64,000 nucleotides of DNA from Leisingera sp. ANG1 (GTDB taxonomy: Bacteria; Pseudomonadota; Alphaproteobacteria; Rhodobacterales; Rhodobacteraceae). The position numbers and the translations under genes were made by a program. The notes under the pieces are model-generated. The model ran no database searches. It saw only the letters and a program-made list of their open reading frames with translations, and was not told the DNA's origin. The number at the start of each line of letters is the position of its first letter. Within the stretch, counting starts at the first letter, position 1. Of this stretch, positions 25,888-34,661 are shown in pieces. The DNA lies in NCBI RefSeq assembly GCF_000203975.2, contig NZ_AFCF02000001.1, forward strand, positions 372,001 to 436,000. Reading direction: 5' to 3'.

Positions 25888-26304
25888 ATGAGGAAATTTC
25901 TCGCCGCGGCGCTGATTGCGCTGCTTCCAGCTACCGCTCTGGCGCAGGACAGCGTATTCAGTTCGTATGAAGCATATGAACGCTTTGTGGATACAGTCAT
26001 CAAGCAACGTGACTTCAAACAGCTGATTACCCGGCTGGGCGGCCGTGACGAATACACCCCCGAGCAATTGCAAAGCGCGCAGCAGCAATTGGCGGCAATT
26101 TACCCGCACGGCTTTACCGGCGGCAGCGTAGCGGCACGCAAGGAATTGATGAACGGCTTCAAGAAGGAGGTTCGGATCTATTGGAATGAGGACGTGCTGA
26201 ACTACTGCTACTATTATGCCTTTATTCACGACCGCGGCGATAGCATCGTGGTGCTGAAATTTGACCTCAACACAAACTCAGATGTTGTTTTCGGGAAGCT
26301 TTGA
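25888..26304 (+). CDS. Small periplasmic protein of unknown function
   Basis: The 138-residue product has a clear signal peptide (MRKFLAAALIALLPATALAQ) and a mixed alpha/beta domain rich in Tyr (EDVLNYCYYYAFIHDRGDSIVVLKFDLNTNSDVVFGKL at the end). I recognise no family. It follows the sugar dehydrogenase by 57 bases on the same strand and has a GGAAG ribosome site. A perfect palindrome spans its stop codon. Confidence 0.75.
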   Translation: MRKFLAAALIALLPATALAQDSVFSSYEAYERFVDTVIKQRDFKQLITRLGGRDEYTPEQLQSAQQQLAAIYPHGFTGGSVAARKELMNGFKKEVRIYWNEDVLNYCYYYAFIHDRGDSIVVLKFDLNTNSDVVFGKL

Positions 26305-26313
26305 AAGCTTCCC
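26293..26313. terminator. Palindromic hairpin across a stop codon
   Basis: GGGAAGC (26293-26299) and GCTTCCC (26307-26313) flank TTTGAAA, whose TGA (26302-26304) is the stop of the periplasmic protein gene. It lies between convergent genes and probably acts as a transcript end for either strand, though it lacks a strong T run. Confidence 0.5.
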
Positions 26314-26333
26314 GAACCAGTTCCTTAGGCTCC

Positions 26334-27338
26334 CTAGGTCTTATACGCCGCCGCCTTGCTGCCGCGCTCGCGGTAGGGGGTGGTGTCGTAATGGGCCCGG
26401 TAGCATTTAGAGAAATGCGAGGGCGAGGCAAAGCCGCAGGCCAGCGCCACGTTGATCACGCTCATATCCGTCTGCATCAAGAGGTTGCGCGCCTTCTGCA
26501 GCCTCAGCTCCATGTAATAGCGCTTGGGGGAGCGGTTAAGGTAGCGTCGGAACAGGCGCTCCAGCTGGCGGGTGGACATGCCCACATCCTGGGCCAGGAT
26601 CGACGGGCTGATCGGCTCCTCGATATTGGCTTCCATCATCTGGATAACCATCGACAGCTTGGGATGGCGGACCCCGATGCGGGTCGGGATCGACAGCCGC
26701 TGGGTATCCTGGTCGGTCCGGATCGAGGAATAGATCAGCTGATCTGCCACCGAATTGGCCAGCTCCTCGCCATGGTCATTGGCAATCAGCTTGAGCATCA
26801 GGTCGATGGAGGAGGTGCCGCCTGCGGTCGACAACCGGTTGCCGTCGATGACGAACACAGATTTCGCCAGCTCCACCTCATCGAATTCCTCGCTGAAGCT
26901 GTCGGCATTTTCCCAGTGGATGGTCGCCCGCTTGCCGTCCAGCAGCCCGGCCTTGGCCAGGGTGTAGGACGCCGTGCACAACCCGCCGACCATCAGTCCT
27001 TTGCGGGCTTCGCGGCGCAGCCAGGACAGGACTTTCTTGGTGGAGGCGTCCTGCACATCAATACCGCCGCACAGCATGATGGTATCGTCGCGCTGCAGTT
27101 CGTCCAGATCCGAATCAAGCTGAAAGACGGTGCCCGCGGAGCAGGTTACCGTTTCGCCGCCTTCGCCCACCACGGACCAGGTATACAGTTCTTTCCCAGC
27201 CATCCGGTTTGCGATCCGGAGCGACTCCATGGCGGCCGAAAAGCAAAGCAGGGTGAATTTGTCGAGGAGCACAAAGACAAACCTTTTCGGCTGGCCGGTG
27301 GCTACTCCTGAAACAGCAGGCTTGCGTGGCGTCTGCAT
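26334..27338 (-). CDS. GlxA-family AraC-type transcriptional regulator
   Basis: The 334-residue protein joins an N-terminal DJ-1/PfpI-like (GATase1) domain, about residues 18-180 with the nucleophile-elbow region GLCTASYTLAKAGLL, to a C-terminal AraC double helix-turn-helix (SILAQDVGMSTRQLERLFRRYLNRSPKRYYMELRLQKARNLL...VALACGFASPSHFSKCYRAHY). GlxA-type regulators include GbdR, CdhR and ArgR, which sense glycine betaine, carnitine or arginine; all three compounds have candidate pathways in this window, but the target is unknown. It is divergent from the DAHP synthase gene. Confidence 0.9.
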   Translation of the reverse strand: MQTPRKPAVSGVATGQPKRFVFVLLDKFTLLCFSAAMESLRIANRMAGKELYTWSVVGEGGETVTCSAGTVFQLDSDLDELQRDDTIMLCGGIDVQDASTKKVLSWLRREARKGLMVGGLCTASYTLAKAGLLDGKRATIHWENADSFSEEFDEVELAKSVFVIDGNRLSTAGGTSSIDLMLKLIANDHGEELANSVADQLIYSSIRTDQDTQRLSIPTRIGVRHPKLSMVIQMMEANIEEPISPSILAQDVGMSTRQLERLFRRYLNRSPKRYYMELRLQKARNLLMQTDMSVINVALACGFASPSHFSKCYRAHYDTTPYRERGSKAAAYKT

Positions 27339-27519
27339 GGCGGGCGTCCTTCAAGAAACAAGTCGGGCCGCGGGAGCACGCTCCGCGGCAGGTCGGAAAA
27401 CCGTGCTCACAGCTTGGACGCGGGGTCAAGTCTCCGCAATTCTAAACTGGTCTCCCCCCGGCGGATTTTGTATAGAGCACACAACATATTCTAAAGACCT
27501 CTGATGCGGAGATAAAGTC

Positions 27520-28890
27520 ATGAGCGAATGGCAAAAATCGGACTGGCGCAACAAGCCGCGGGTGCAGATGCCGGACTACACCGATGCCGCAGCGCTGAAC
27601 GCTGTCGAGGCTCAGCTGTCCAAGTATCCGCCGCTGGTCTTTGCCGGCGAAGCGCGCCGCCTGAAACAGCACCTGGGCGCGGCTGGCCGCGGCGAGGCAT
27701 TCCTGCTTCAGGGGGGCGATTGCGCCGAGAGTTTTGACCAGTTCAGCGCCGACGGCATCCGCGACACTTTCAAGGTGATGCTTCAGATGGCCATGGTGCT
27801 CACCTATGGTGCCAAGGTGCCGGTGGTGAAGGTTGGCCGCATGGCGGGCCAGTTCGCCAAGCCGCGCAGTGCGCCGACCGAAACCATTGATGGCGTGGAA
27901 CTGCCCAGCTATCGCGGCGACATCATCAATGAACTGGCGTTCACACCCGATGCCCGCATCCCGAACCCGCAGAAGATGCTGCAGGCCTACACCCAGGCGG
28001 CTGCAACGCTGAACCTGCTGCGCGCTTTTTCCACCGGCGGTTTCGCCGACATGAGCCGGGTGCACTCCTGGACCCTCGGCTTCACCGATGAGCAGGAAGT
28101 CCAGAAGTACAGCGAGATCGCAACCCGCATTCAGGACACCATCGACTTCATGAGCGCCGCCGGCATCACCGCCGACACCACCCATGAATTCTCCACCGTG
28201 GAATTCTACACCAGCCACGAAGGCCTGCTGCTGGAATACGAGGAGGCGCTGACCCGCCTCGATTCGACCTCCGGCAAATGGCTGGCCGGCTCCGGCCACA
28301 TGATCTGGATCGGCGACCGCACACGCCAGCCCGACGGCGCCCATGTGGAATTCTGCCGCGGCGTGCTGAACCCGATCGGCCTCAAGTGCGGCCCGACCAC
28401 CAGCGCCGAGGATCTGAAGGTGCTGATGTCACGCCTCAACCCGGACAACGAGGCCGGCAAGTTGACCCTGATTGCCCGTTTTGGCGCCGGTAAGGCAGGG
28501 GAGCATCTGCCGCGGCTGGTCAAGGCCGTGAAGGAAGAGGGTGCTAATGTCACCTGGGTCTGCGACCCGATGCATGGCAACACCATCAAGTCCTCCACCG
28601 GCTACAAGACCCGGCCCTTCGACAGCGTGCTGCGCGAAGTGCGCGACTTCTTCGGTGTTCACAAGGCTGAGGGCACCATCCCCGGCGGCGTGCATTTCGA
28701 AATGACCGGCCAGGACGTGACCGAATGCACCGGCGGCGTCCGCGCGGTGACCGAGGAAGACCTGAGCGACCGCTACCACACCGCCTGCGATCCGCGCCTG
28801 AATGCCAGCCAGTCGCTGGAGCTGGCCTTCCTGGTGGCAGAGGAATTGTCCGCCCTGCGCGCAGAGCAGTCTGCGCGCCAAGCGGGCTAA
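27520..28890 (+). CDS. aroG: Class II DAHP synthase (shikimate pathway entry)
   Basis: This 456-residue enzyme condenses phosphoenolpyruvate with erythrose 4-phosphate, the first step to aromatic amino acids. It is the plant-type (class II, PF01474) form: [19 protein letters not shown] start, [12 protein letters not shown] with the metal-binding Cys, [16 protein letters not shown] motif, [19 protein letters not shown] and [20 protein letters not shown] precedes the ATG. No other aro genes are adjacent. The symbol follows common use for class II enzymes in alphaproteobacteria. Confidence 0.95.
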   Translation: MSEWQKSDWRNKPRVQMPDYTDAAALNAVEAQLSKYPPLVFAGEARRLKQHLGAAGRGEAFLLQGGDCAESFDQFSADGIRDTFKVMLQMAMVLTYGAKVPVVKVGRMAGQFAKPRSAPTETIDGVELPSYRGDIINELAFTPDARIPNPQKMLQAYTQAAATLNLLRAFSTGGFADMSRVHSWTLGFTDEQEVQKYSEIATRIQDTIDFMSAAGITADTTHEFSTVEFYTSHEGLLLEYEEALTRLDSTSGKWLAGSGHMIWIGDRTRQPDGAHVEFCRGVLNPIGLKCGPTTSAEDLKVLMSRLNPDNEAGKLTLIARFGAGKAGEHLPRLVKAVKEEGANVTWVCDPMHGNTIKSSTGYKTRPFDSVLREVRDFFGVHKAEGTIPGGVHFEMTGQDVTECTGGVRAVTEEDLSDRYHTACDPRLNASQSLELAFLVAEELSALRAEQSARQAG

Positions 28891-28911
28891 GGCCGCCTGC
28901 GACAGCTGCCG

Positions 28912-28951
28912 GCAAACAAAAAGGCGCCCCGGAGGTTCTCCTCCGGGGCGC
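28912..28951. terminator. Terminator shared by DAHP synthase and PAS-protein genes
   Basis: A 12-bp perfect stem GCGCCCCGGAGG (28924-28935) / CCTCCGGGGCGC (28940-28951) with loop TTCT. On the minus strand it runs into TTTTTGTTTG, a canonical terminator for the PAS gene, while the stem also lies just beyond the DAHP synthase stop. Confidence 0.88.
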
Positions 28952-29014
28952 AGTCAATTCAAGCAGCTATGACCTTGTACTTGAATTCAGAAATCTTCCA
29001 GTGCCGGCACCGGA

Positions 29015-29857
29015 TCAGTCGCGGCTGACCACCAGCCGCAGATGCGGTGCGCCCTTGTGCTTGGCAGCGGCAGGGTCCGCCGGTTCGGCCGCTTTGCCGG
29101 CCCGGCTGCGGTCCAGCAGCGCCTTGGCCTCTTCCAGCAGCGACCGCTCCGGCTTGAAACGGGCCTGAACCTCGGCAAAGCCGGGATTGGGCTGGTTCAC
29201 ATCTGCATGGTCTTCCTTCGCGTCTTCCCGCGGCTTAGCCTTGAACTCCGCGGCGCCCGAAGGCTTGCCAACGGCACGCATTTCGATCGAGGTGATCGAG
29301 AACCGCTGCGATGTGACCGAAGCGGCCTCGTCTGCCACCAGAACCCCCAGCACCCGGCTGATATCGCCCAGATCACTGCGCAGCGGCAGGAGCAGCATGC
29401 GGGCCTCGCGCGGTTTGCTCAGGCGCGGCGCCTCAATCTGCAGCTCCAGTTCCACAACCGCGGGCGTGTCGAACATATGCTCCATCGCATTGCTCAGCTG
29501 CTTGCGTGCATCTGTGGTGAAAAACGCCGTGACCGGCATCCCGCGCACTTCCATGCCCGCCATTTCATTGACCAGCGAACCGGCCAGACGGAAACGGGCG
29601 ATGCCCGGCGCAATCCGTTCCAGAATGAAGGTGTTGCTCAGGATGTTTTCCAGACCGCGCGGATCAATCTGCGACCGGCTGGGCACATCGTCTCCACGGC
29701 GCAGCGCGGTCCAATAGGCTTCCGCCTGACGCAGCGGCGACAGTGCGCCGCCCTTGCGGAAACGGTTCATGGATACAACGTTTCCCTGTCCGTCAGACAG
29801 GCCATCTCCACTGCGGCTGCCAAAAATCATCTCATTATCCCCTGCAACACCGGACAT
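29015..29857 (-). CDS. PAS-domain protein (PAS_5 family) of unknown role
   Basis: The 280-residue protein contains the alphaproteobacterial PAS_5 domain (PF07310): SPLRQAEAYWTALRRGDDVPSRSQIDPRGLENILSNTFILERIAPGIARFRLAGSLV then GMEVRGMPVTAFF and a later MLLLPLRSD strand. The C-terminal third is low-complexity and charged and has no output domain. Such proteins are common in Rhodobacterales without known function. A second start at 29830 (MIFGSR) has a better AGGGGAT ribosome site and could be the real one. Confidence 0.85.
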   Translation of the reverse strand: MSGVAGDNEMIFGSRSGDGLSDGQGNVVSMNRFRKGGALSPLRQAEAYWTALRRGDDVPSRSQIDPRGLENILSNTFILERIAPGIARFRLAGSLVNEMAGMEVRGMPVTAFFTTDARKQLSNAMEHMFDTPAVVELELQIEAPRLSKPREARMLLLPLRSDLGDISRVLGVLVADEAASVTSQRFSITSIEMRAVGKPSGAAEFKAKPREDAKEDHADVNQPNPGFAEVQARFKPERSLLEEAKALLDRSRAGKAAEPADPAAAKHKGAPHLRLVVSRD

Positions 29858-30069
29858 CCCGTGGTCCCCGCGCAGCTCCTTGCTGCCTTAAGACTTAGGG
29901 CCGGTATGGTTACCCTGAAGTTAAGATGACACAATCTAATTCAAATTTGGACTAAATCTTAAAGCAATGGTTAACGCCTTCGCTTGCGCCCGTTTTTGCA
30001 ATTGCGCTTGCACCCTGTAGTTTCAAGACAGTAGAGCAGTTTAATCACCAGCGAACAGGGGGCTTTCTT

Positions 30070-30966
30070 ATGACCATCCGCAGCATGACCGCCTTTGCCT
30101 CGGCACAGGGCAGCTCCGATCAGCACAGCTGGAGCTGGGAGCTCAGGTCGGTCAATGCCAAGGGGCTGGATATCCGGCTTAGGGTTCCGGATTGGCTGGA
30201 AGGCCTTGAAAACCTGACCCGTTCCGCCCTGTCCAAAGCTCTGGCGCGGGGCAATGTCTCGCTGACACTCCGGATCACTAGGACTGAGGACGGCGCCGGG
30301 CAGGTGCAAGTCAACGCCGCGGTTTTGAAATCCGTGGTGAAGGCACTGGGAGAGGCGCAGTCGCTCGCCAAGCAGAACCGGGTGGAGGTGCGTCCGGCAT
30401 CAGCTGCAGAGCTTCTGTCCTTCAAAGGCGTGCTGGAACAGTCCGCGGGCGACGATGATCCGGCGCCGCTGGTTGCCGCGCTTGCCAAGGAACTGGAAAC
30501 CCTTGTGGCGGAATTCGTGCAGATGCGCGAGGCCGAGGGCGCGGCGCTTGCCGTAATCCTTAACACCCAGCTGGAGCAGGTCGCCGCGCTGACCGCGCAA
30601 GCGGCAGAGCGCGCCGAAGAGCGCAAGGCCAAGATGGCCGAAACGCTCCGGGCCAATCTGGCGCGTGTCATGGATAACGCCGATGGCGCCGACCCTGACC
30701 GGGTGGCGCAGGAACTGGCGCTGATTGCGGTCAAAGCCGACGTGACCGAGGAACTGGACCGCCTTGGCGCCCATGTGGCTGCTGCCCGTGATCTGCTGCT
30801 GAAGGGCGGCGCTGTGGGCCGCAAACTCGATTTCCTGATGCAGGAGTTCAACCGCGAGGCCAACACTCTCTGCTCTAAGGCGCAGCATGCCGGCTTGACG
30901 GCAGTTGGGCTTGAGATGAAAACCGTGATCGACCAGATGCGCGAGCAGGTGCAGAACATAGAATAA
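30070..30966 (+). CDS. yicC: YicC-family endoribonuclease
   Basis: A 298-residue cytoplasmic protein of the YicC/YloC family, recently described as an endoribonuclease acting on some sRNAs. Hallmarks are the start [39 protein letters not shown], and the C-terminal DUF1732 region ending [47 protein letters not shown]. The yicC-gmk order is widely conserved. It ends 16 bases before gmk. Confidence 0.94.
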   Translation: MTIRSMTAFASAQGSSDQHSWSWELRSVNAKGLDIRLRVPDWLEGLENLTRSALSKALARGNVSLTLRITRTEDGAGQVQVNAAVLKSVVKALGEAQSLAKQNRVEVRPASAAELLSFKGVLEQSAGDDDPAPLVAALAKELETLVAEFVQMREAEGAALAVILNTQLEQVAALTAQAAERAEERKAKMAETLRANLARVMDNADGADPDRVAQELALIAVKADVTEELDRLGAHVAAARDLLLKGGAVGRKLDFLMQEFNREANTLCSKAQHAGLTAVGLEMKTVIDQMREQVQNIE

Positions 30967-30982
30967 GAAAAGGAGTGCTTTG

Positions 30983-31624
30983 ATGGCGGACCGCCGCGGC
31001 CTTTTGATCATCCTCTCATCGCCTTCGGGCGCAGGTAAATCCACCCTGGCCCGCCGCCTGATGGCCTGGGACCCGGGCCTTGCCTTCTCGGTCTCCGCCA
31101 CCACCCGCGCCCCGCGCCCGGGTGAGGAGCACGGCCGCGAATACTACTTCATGTCCGAAGACGAGTTTAAGCAGAAGGTGGCTGAGGGCGGCATGCTGGA
31201 GCACGCCCACGTCTTCGGCAACTTCTACGGCTCGCCCGCTGGCCCGGTGAAGGACACCATCGAGGCCGGTCAGGACGTGCTGTTCGACGTCGACTGGCAG
31301 GGTGAGATCCAGATCCGCAACTCCGATCTGGGCAAGCACGCGCTGTCAATCTTCATCCTGCCGCCCTCGATCACCGAACTGCGCCGCCGTCTGGAAACCC
31401 GGGCGCAGGACAGCGACGAGGTGATCTCCAAGCGGATGATGAAAAGCTGGGATGAGATCAGCCACTGGGGCTACTATGACTACGTGCTGGTCAACGACGA
31501 CTTGGACGAGACAGAGGCCAAGCTGAAAACCATCGTCGAGGCCGAGCGCATGCGCCGCATCCAGCAGCCGAAGCTGCAGGATCACGTCCGCGCCCTGCAA
31601 ACCCAGTTCGAGGAACAGTCATGA
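30983..31624 (+). CDS. gmk: Guanylate kinase
   Basis: Gmk phosphorylates GMP to GDP with ATP. The 213-residue protein has the P-loop [10 protein letters not shown], the GMP-binding stretch [23 protein letters not shown] and the lid region with [17 protein letters not shown]. An AAGGAG site precedes the ATG at 30983; an in-frame TTG directly before it is ignored. The stop overlaps the next start by four bases (31621-31624). Confidence 0.97.
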   Translation: MADRRGLLIILSSPSGAGKSTLARRLMAWDPGLAFSVSATTRAPRPGEEHGREYYFMSEDEFKQKVAEGGMLEHAHVFGNFYGSPAGPVKDTIEAGQDVLFDVDWQGEIQIRNSDLGKHALSIFILPPSITELRRRLETRAQDSDEVISKRMMKSWDEISHWGYYDYVLVNDDLDETEAKLKTIVEAERMRRIQQPKLQDHVRALQTQFEEQS

Positions 31625-32142
31625 CCCTTTTTGCTCTTGGCGCTCACCGGCCGCAAATCGATGAGGACACCTGGGTCGCCCCCGATGCCAACCTGATCGG
31701 CAAGGTGGTGATGGAGGCAGGGTCCTCAGTCTGGTTCGGAGTCACCATCCGCGCCGACCACGAGGAAATCCGCATCTGCGAGGGCACCAACGTGCAGGAA
31801 AACGTGGTGATGCACATTGATGCAGGCTACCCGCTGACCATCGGCAAGAACTGCACCATTGGCCACAAGGCAATGCTGCATGGCTGCACCATTGGCGAGA
31901 ATTCCCTGGTAGGCATGGGAGCTACCATTCTGAATGGTGCGAAGATCGGCAAGAACTGCCTGATCGGGGCAGGGGCCTTGATCACCGAGAACAAGGAAAT
32001 TCCCGACAACTCCCTGGTGATGGGCAGCCCCGGCAAGGTAGTGCGGGAGGTGGACGCGGCGCTGGCTGAAAAACTCACCCAAAGCGCGCTGCTCTATCAG
32101 GACAACATGCGCCGCTTCCGGGCGGAGCTGAAACCGCTGTAA
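31621..32142 (+). CDS. Gamma-carbonic anhydrase family protein
   Basis: This 173-residue left-handed beta-helix protein belongs to the gamma-carbonic anhydrase-like group (YrdA/PaaY/CaiE). The three zinc histidines fit H66 in [10 protein letters not shown]83 in [11 protein letters not shown] and H88 in the same block. It may hydrate CO2 or be a thioesterase-like relative; biochemical activity in this subgroup varies. It is coupled to gmk by an ATGA overlap, a common but unexplained neighbourhood in the group. Confidence 0.9.
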   Translation: MTLFALGAHRPQIDEDTWVAPDANLIGKVVMEAGSSVWFGVTIRADHEEIRICEGTNVQENVVMHIDAGYPLTIGKNCTIGHKAMLHGCTIGENSLVGMGATILNGAKIGKNCLIGAGALITENKEIPDNSLVMGSPGKVVREVDAALAEKLTQSALLYQDNMRRFRAELKPL

Positions 32143-32244
32143 CCGGCGCAACCCGGGCGGTTTTGCGCTGCTTGAACGGTTGCTGCCACAACAGGTTCAC
32201 ACTGGGGCAGTAGGCAGGCCGGACTGGTCAACAGCGGGGAACAT

Positions 32245-33285
32245 ATGACGACTGATCTAATAGAAGGATTTCTGGCGGCCATTCCGCTGCCGGCGGTGAT
32301 GGTGGATCAGACCGAACGTTTCATCGCCGTAAACAGCGGTGCGGAGGCGCTGCTGGGGCAGGGCGTGCAGGGCCGCCACTTCGCCACCATCCTGCGCCAG
32401 CCCAGCGTTGCCACCGCGATCGAGGCCTGCCTGCACGACAAGCAACCCCGCACCGCACGGCACCTGTCCAACGACGGCGCGCAGGACACCACTTACACGG
32501 TGACACTCCGCTATGTGCCCGGCATCGGCGCGGTGGGCGGCGGCGCGGTACTGGCCTGTTTCGACGACATCACCGAACGCGAGCAAGCCAGCCAGATGCG
32601 CCGCGATTTCGTCGGCAACGTCAGCCATGAACTGCGCACGCCGCTGACGGCGCTGATCGGTTTCATCGAAACCCTGCGCGGCCCGGCCAGGGATGACGCT
32701 GCCGCTCGCGACCGGTTCCTCACGATCATGGAGGGCGAGGCCAGCCGGATGAACCGCCTGGTCGGGGACCTTCTGTCGCTCAATCGCGTGGAAAGCGAAG
32801 AACGGGTCCGCCCAAAGGAACAGGTGGATCTGACCGCGCATCTGGCCTCCACCCTCAAAACGCTGGCGCCAGTGGCAGAGGCCCGCGGCGCTGCGATGAC
32901 ACTTGAGGCACCGGAGGACCCGGTCTGTGTCACCGGCGACCCGGATCAGCTGCAGCAAGTGTTCACCAACCTGGTTGAAAACGCGGTGAAATACGGCGGC
33001 GATCAGGTGCGTGTTGTGCTGACCCATACTGACCGCGACCCGTCGGTGCGCGCGCCTGCCGCGCGGGTCCAGGTGATCGACAACGGCCCGGGAATCGATC
33101 CCGTTCACCTGCCGCGGCTGACGGAGCGCTTCTACCGCGCGGACAGCCACCGGTCCCGCGAACTGGGCGGCACCGGACTTGGCCTGGCGATCGTAAAACA
33201 CATCATCAACCGCCACCGCGGAAGGCTGCGAGTTGAAAGCGACCTGGGGCAAGGGTCTGTATTCACCGTCATTCTTCCAGAGTAG
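32245..33285 (+). CDS. phoR: PhoR-like phosphate regulon histidine kinase, without membrane segments
   Basis: The 346-residue kinase has a PAS domain (about residues 8-112), a HisKA domain with H128 in NVSHELRTPL, and a HATPase_c domain with NLVENAVKYGG, DNGPGIDPVHLPRLTERFYR and GGTGLGLAIVKHI. It should phosphorylate PhoB. Unlike E. coli PhoR (431 residues, two N-terminal membrane helices), I see no transmembrane segment, and there is only about 100 bases upstream for more coding sequence. It lies directly upstream of pstS with the Pho box between them. Confidence 0.9.
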   Translation: MTTDLIEGFLAAIPLPAVMVDQTERFIAVNSGAEALLGQGVQGRHFATILRQPSVATAIEACLHDKQPRTARHLSNDGAQDTTYTVTLRYVPGIGAVGGGAVLACFDDITEREQASQMRRDFVGNVSHELRTPLTALIGFIETLRGPARDDAAARDRFLTIMEGEASRMNRLVGDLLSLNRVESEERVRPKEQVDLTAHLASTLKTLAPVAEARGAAMTLEAPEDPVCVTGDPDQLQQVFTNLVENAVKYGGDQVRVVLTHTDRDPSVRAPAARVQVIDNGPGIDPVHLPRLTERFYRADSHRSRELGGTGLGLAIVKHIINRHRGRLRVESDLGQGSVFTVILPE

Positions 33286-33382
33286 GCAGCTGTGCCGTCG
33301 ACCATGCCGTCAAAGAACGCTGCCGATCCCATGACCGGCAGTTTTTCATTTGTGACGGAAATTTTTCGTCAAAAACCGGCTT

Positions 33383-33411
33383 TGTCATACAGCTGTTACA
33401 CACCTGTCACA
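33383..33411 (+). promoter_or_regulatory. Triple Pho box upstream of pstS
   Basis: Three 7-base direct repeats occur at an exact 11-base period: TGTCATA (33383), TGTTACA (33394) and TGTCACA (33405), with 4-base spacers CAGC and CACC. This matches the PhoB-binding Pho box layout (two 7-mers, 4-base spacer, extended by one). It lies about 80 bases before the pstS ATG and should make pst-pho transcription phosphate-repressed. Confidence 0.92.
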
Positions 33412-33491
33412 AAAGCCTCATCAGCACCCCATAGGAGAGGCGGCAAGATCATCGAGGGGGTGATCGACCTATGAAACTCTTGGAGACACAA

Positions 33492-34547
33492 ATGTCCTTT
33501 GTGAAACTGACCGCATCTACCCTGGCAATCGCCGCCGTTTCCGCAACCGCTGCTGCTGCGCGCGACCAGGTGCAGGTTGCCGGTTCGTCCACCGTTCTGC
33601 CCTACGCCTCCATCGTGGCAGAAGCCTTTGGCGAAAACTTCGACTTCCCGACCCCGGTTGTGGAATCCGGCGGCTCCTCCGCTGGCCTCAAGCGTTTCTG
33701 CGAAGGCGTGGGTGAAAACACCATCGATGTCGCGAACGCCTCGCGCAAAATCAAGGACAAGGAAATCGCCGCTTGTGCCGAAAACGGCGTGACCGACATC
33801 ATCGAAGTCCGCATCGGCTATGACGGCATCGTGTTTGCTTCCGACAGCAGCGCCAACTCTTTTGAGTTCACCCCGACCGACTGGTTCCTGGCCCTGTCCG
33901 ACAAGGTTCTGGTTGACGGCGAACTGGTCGACAACCCGAACACCACCTGGGCCGACGTGAACGCCGACTTCCCGGCCGTTGACATCCAAGCCTTCGTTCC
34001 GGGCACCAAGCACGGCACCCGCGAAGTGTTCGAAGACAAGGTCATCCTGGCCGGCTGTGAAGCCACCGGCGCGTTTGAGCATCTGCTGGCCCACGCCGAA
34101 GGCGACAGCGACAAAGCCAAGAAGAAAGCGGCTGAGAAAGCCTGTATCGCCCTGCGCACCGACGGCAAATCGGTCGACATCGACGGCGACTACACTGAGA
34201 CCCTGGCCCGCATCGAAAGCAACAAGGACGGCATCGGCGTCTTTGGCCTGGCGTTCTACGAGAACAACACCGACAAGCTGCAGGTTGCGACCATGTCCGG
34301 TATCGTTCCCTCGACCGAGAGCATCGCAACCGGCGAATACCCGGTCTCCCGCCCGCTGTTCTTCTACGTGAAGAAAGCCCACATCGGCGTGATCCCGGGC
34401 CTGAAGGAATACGCTGAATTCTTCGTCGCAGACGAAGTTGCCGGCGAAGACGGCCCGCTGGCCGAATACGGTCTGGTTGCCGACCCGGAACTGGCGGACA
34501 CCCAGGAAGCAGTTGCCAACGAAGCCGTGATGGGCGGCAACTCCTAA
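33492..34547 (+). CDS. pstS: PstS, periplasmic phosphate-binding protein
   Basis: This 351-residue protein has a signal peptide (MSFVKLTASTLAIAAVSATAAAA) and the PstS fold, starting RDQVQVAGSSTVLPYASIVAE, with phosphate-contacting GSST, SGGSSAG and KHGTREVFEDK motifs. It is the alphaproteobacterial variant with an extra acidic insert (CEATGAFEHLLAHAEGDSDKAKKKAAEKAC) carrying a cysteine pair. A start 21 bases upstream (33471) is in frame, but 33492 has a TTGGAGA site and begins the signal peptide. Regulated by the Pho box. Confidence 0.95.
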   Translation: MSFVKLTASTLAIAAVSATAAAARDQVQVAGSSTVLPYASIVAEAFGENFDFPTPVVESGGSSAGLKRFCEGVGENTIDVANASRKIKDKEIAACAENGVTDIIEVRIGYDGIVFASDSSANSFEFTPTDWFLALSDKVLVDGELVDNPNTTWADVNADFPAVDIQAFVPGTKHGTREVFEDKVILAGCEATGAFEHLLAHAEGDSDKAKKKAAEKACIALRTDGKSVDIDGDYTETLARIESNKDGIGVFGLAFYENNTDKLQVATMSGIVPSTESIATGEYPVSRPLFFYVKKAHIGVIPGLKEYAEFFVADEVAGEDGPLAEYGLVADPELADTQEAVANEAVMGGNS

Positions 34548-34573
34548 GCTGTCCTGCCTGTGATCTGATCCTT

Positions 34574-34602
34574 GCCGGGGCGGAGCCTACCTCCGCCCCG
34601 GC
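34574..34602 (+). terminator. Strong hairpin between pstS and pstC
   Basis: A 12-bp stem GCCGGGGCGGAG (34574-34585) / CTCCGCCCCGGC (34591-34602) with a 5-base loop and then GCTTCTTCC. With only a weak T run it is best read as a partial terminator giving more PstS than PstCAB. Confidence 0.7.
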
Positions 34603-34661
34603 GCTTCTTCCGCGGCAGGGCTGCCGCACCATAAAAGACACCGCCAAAACCGGAGCTTTTC

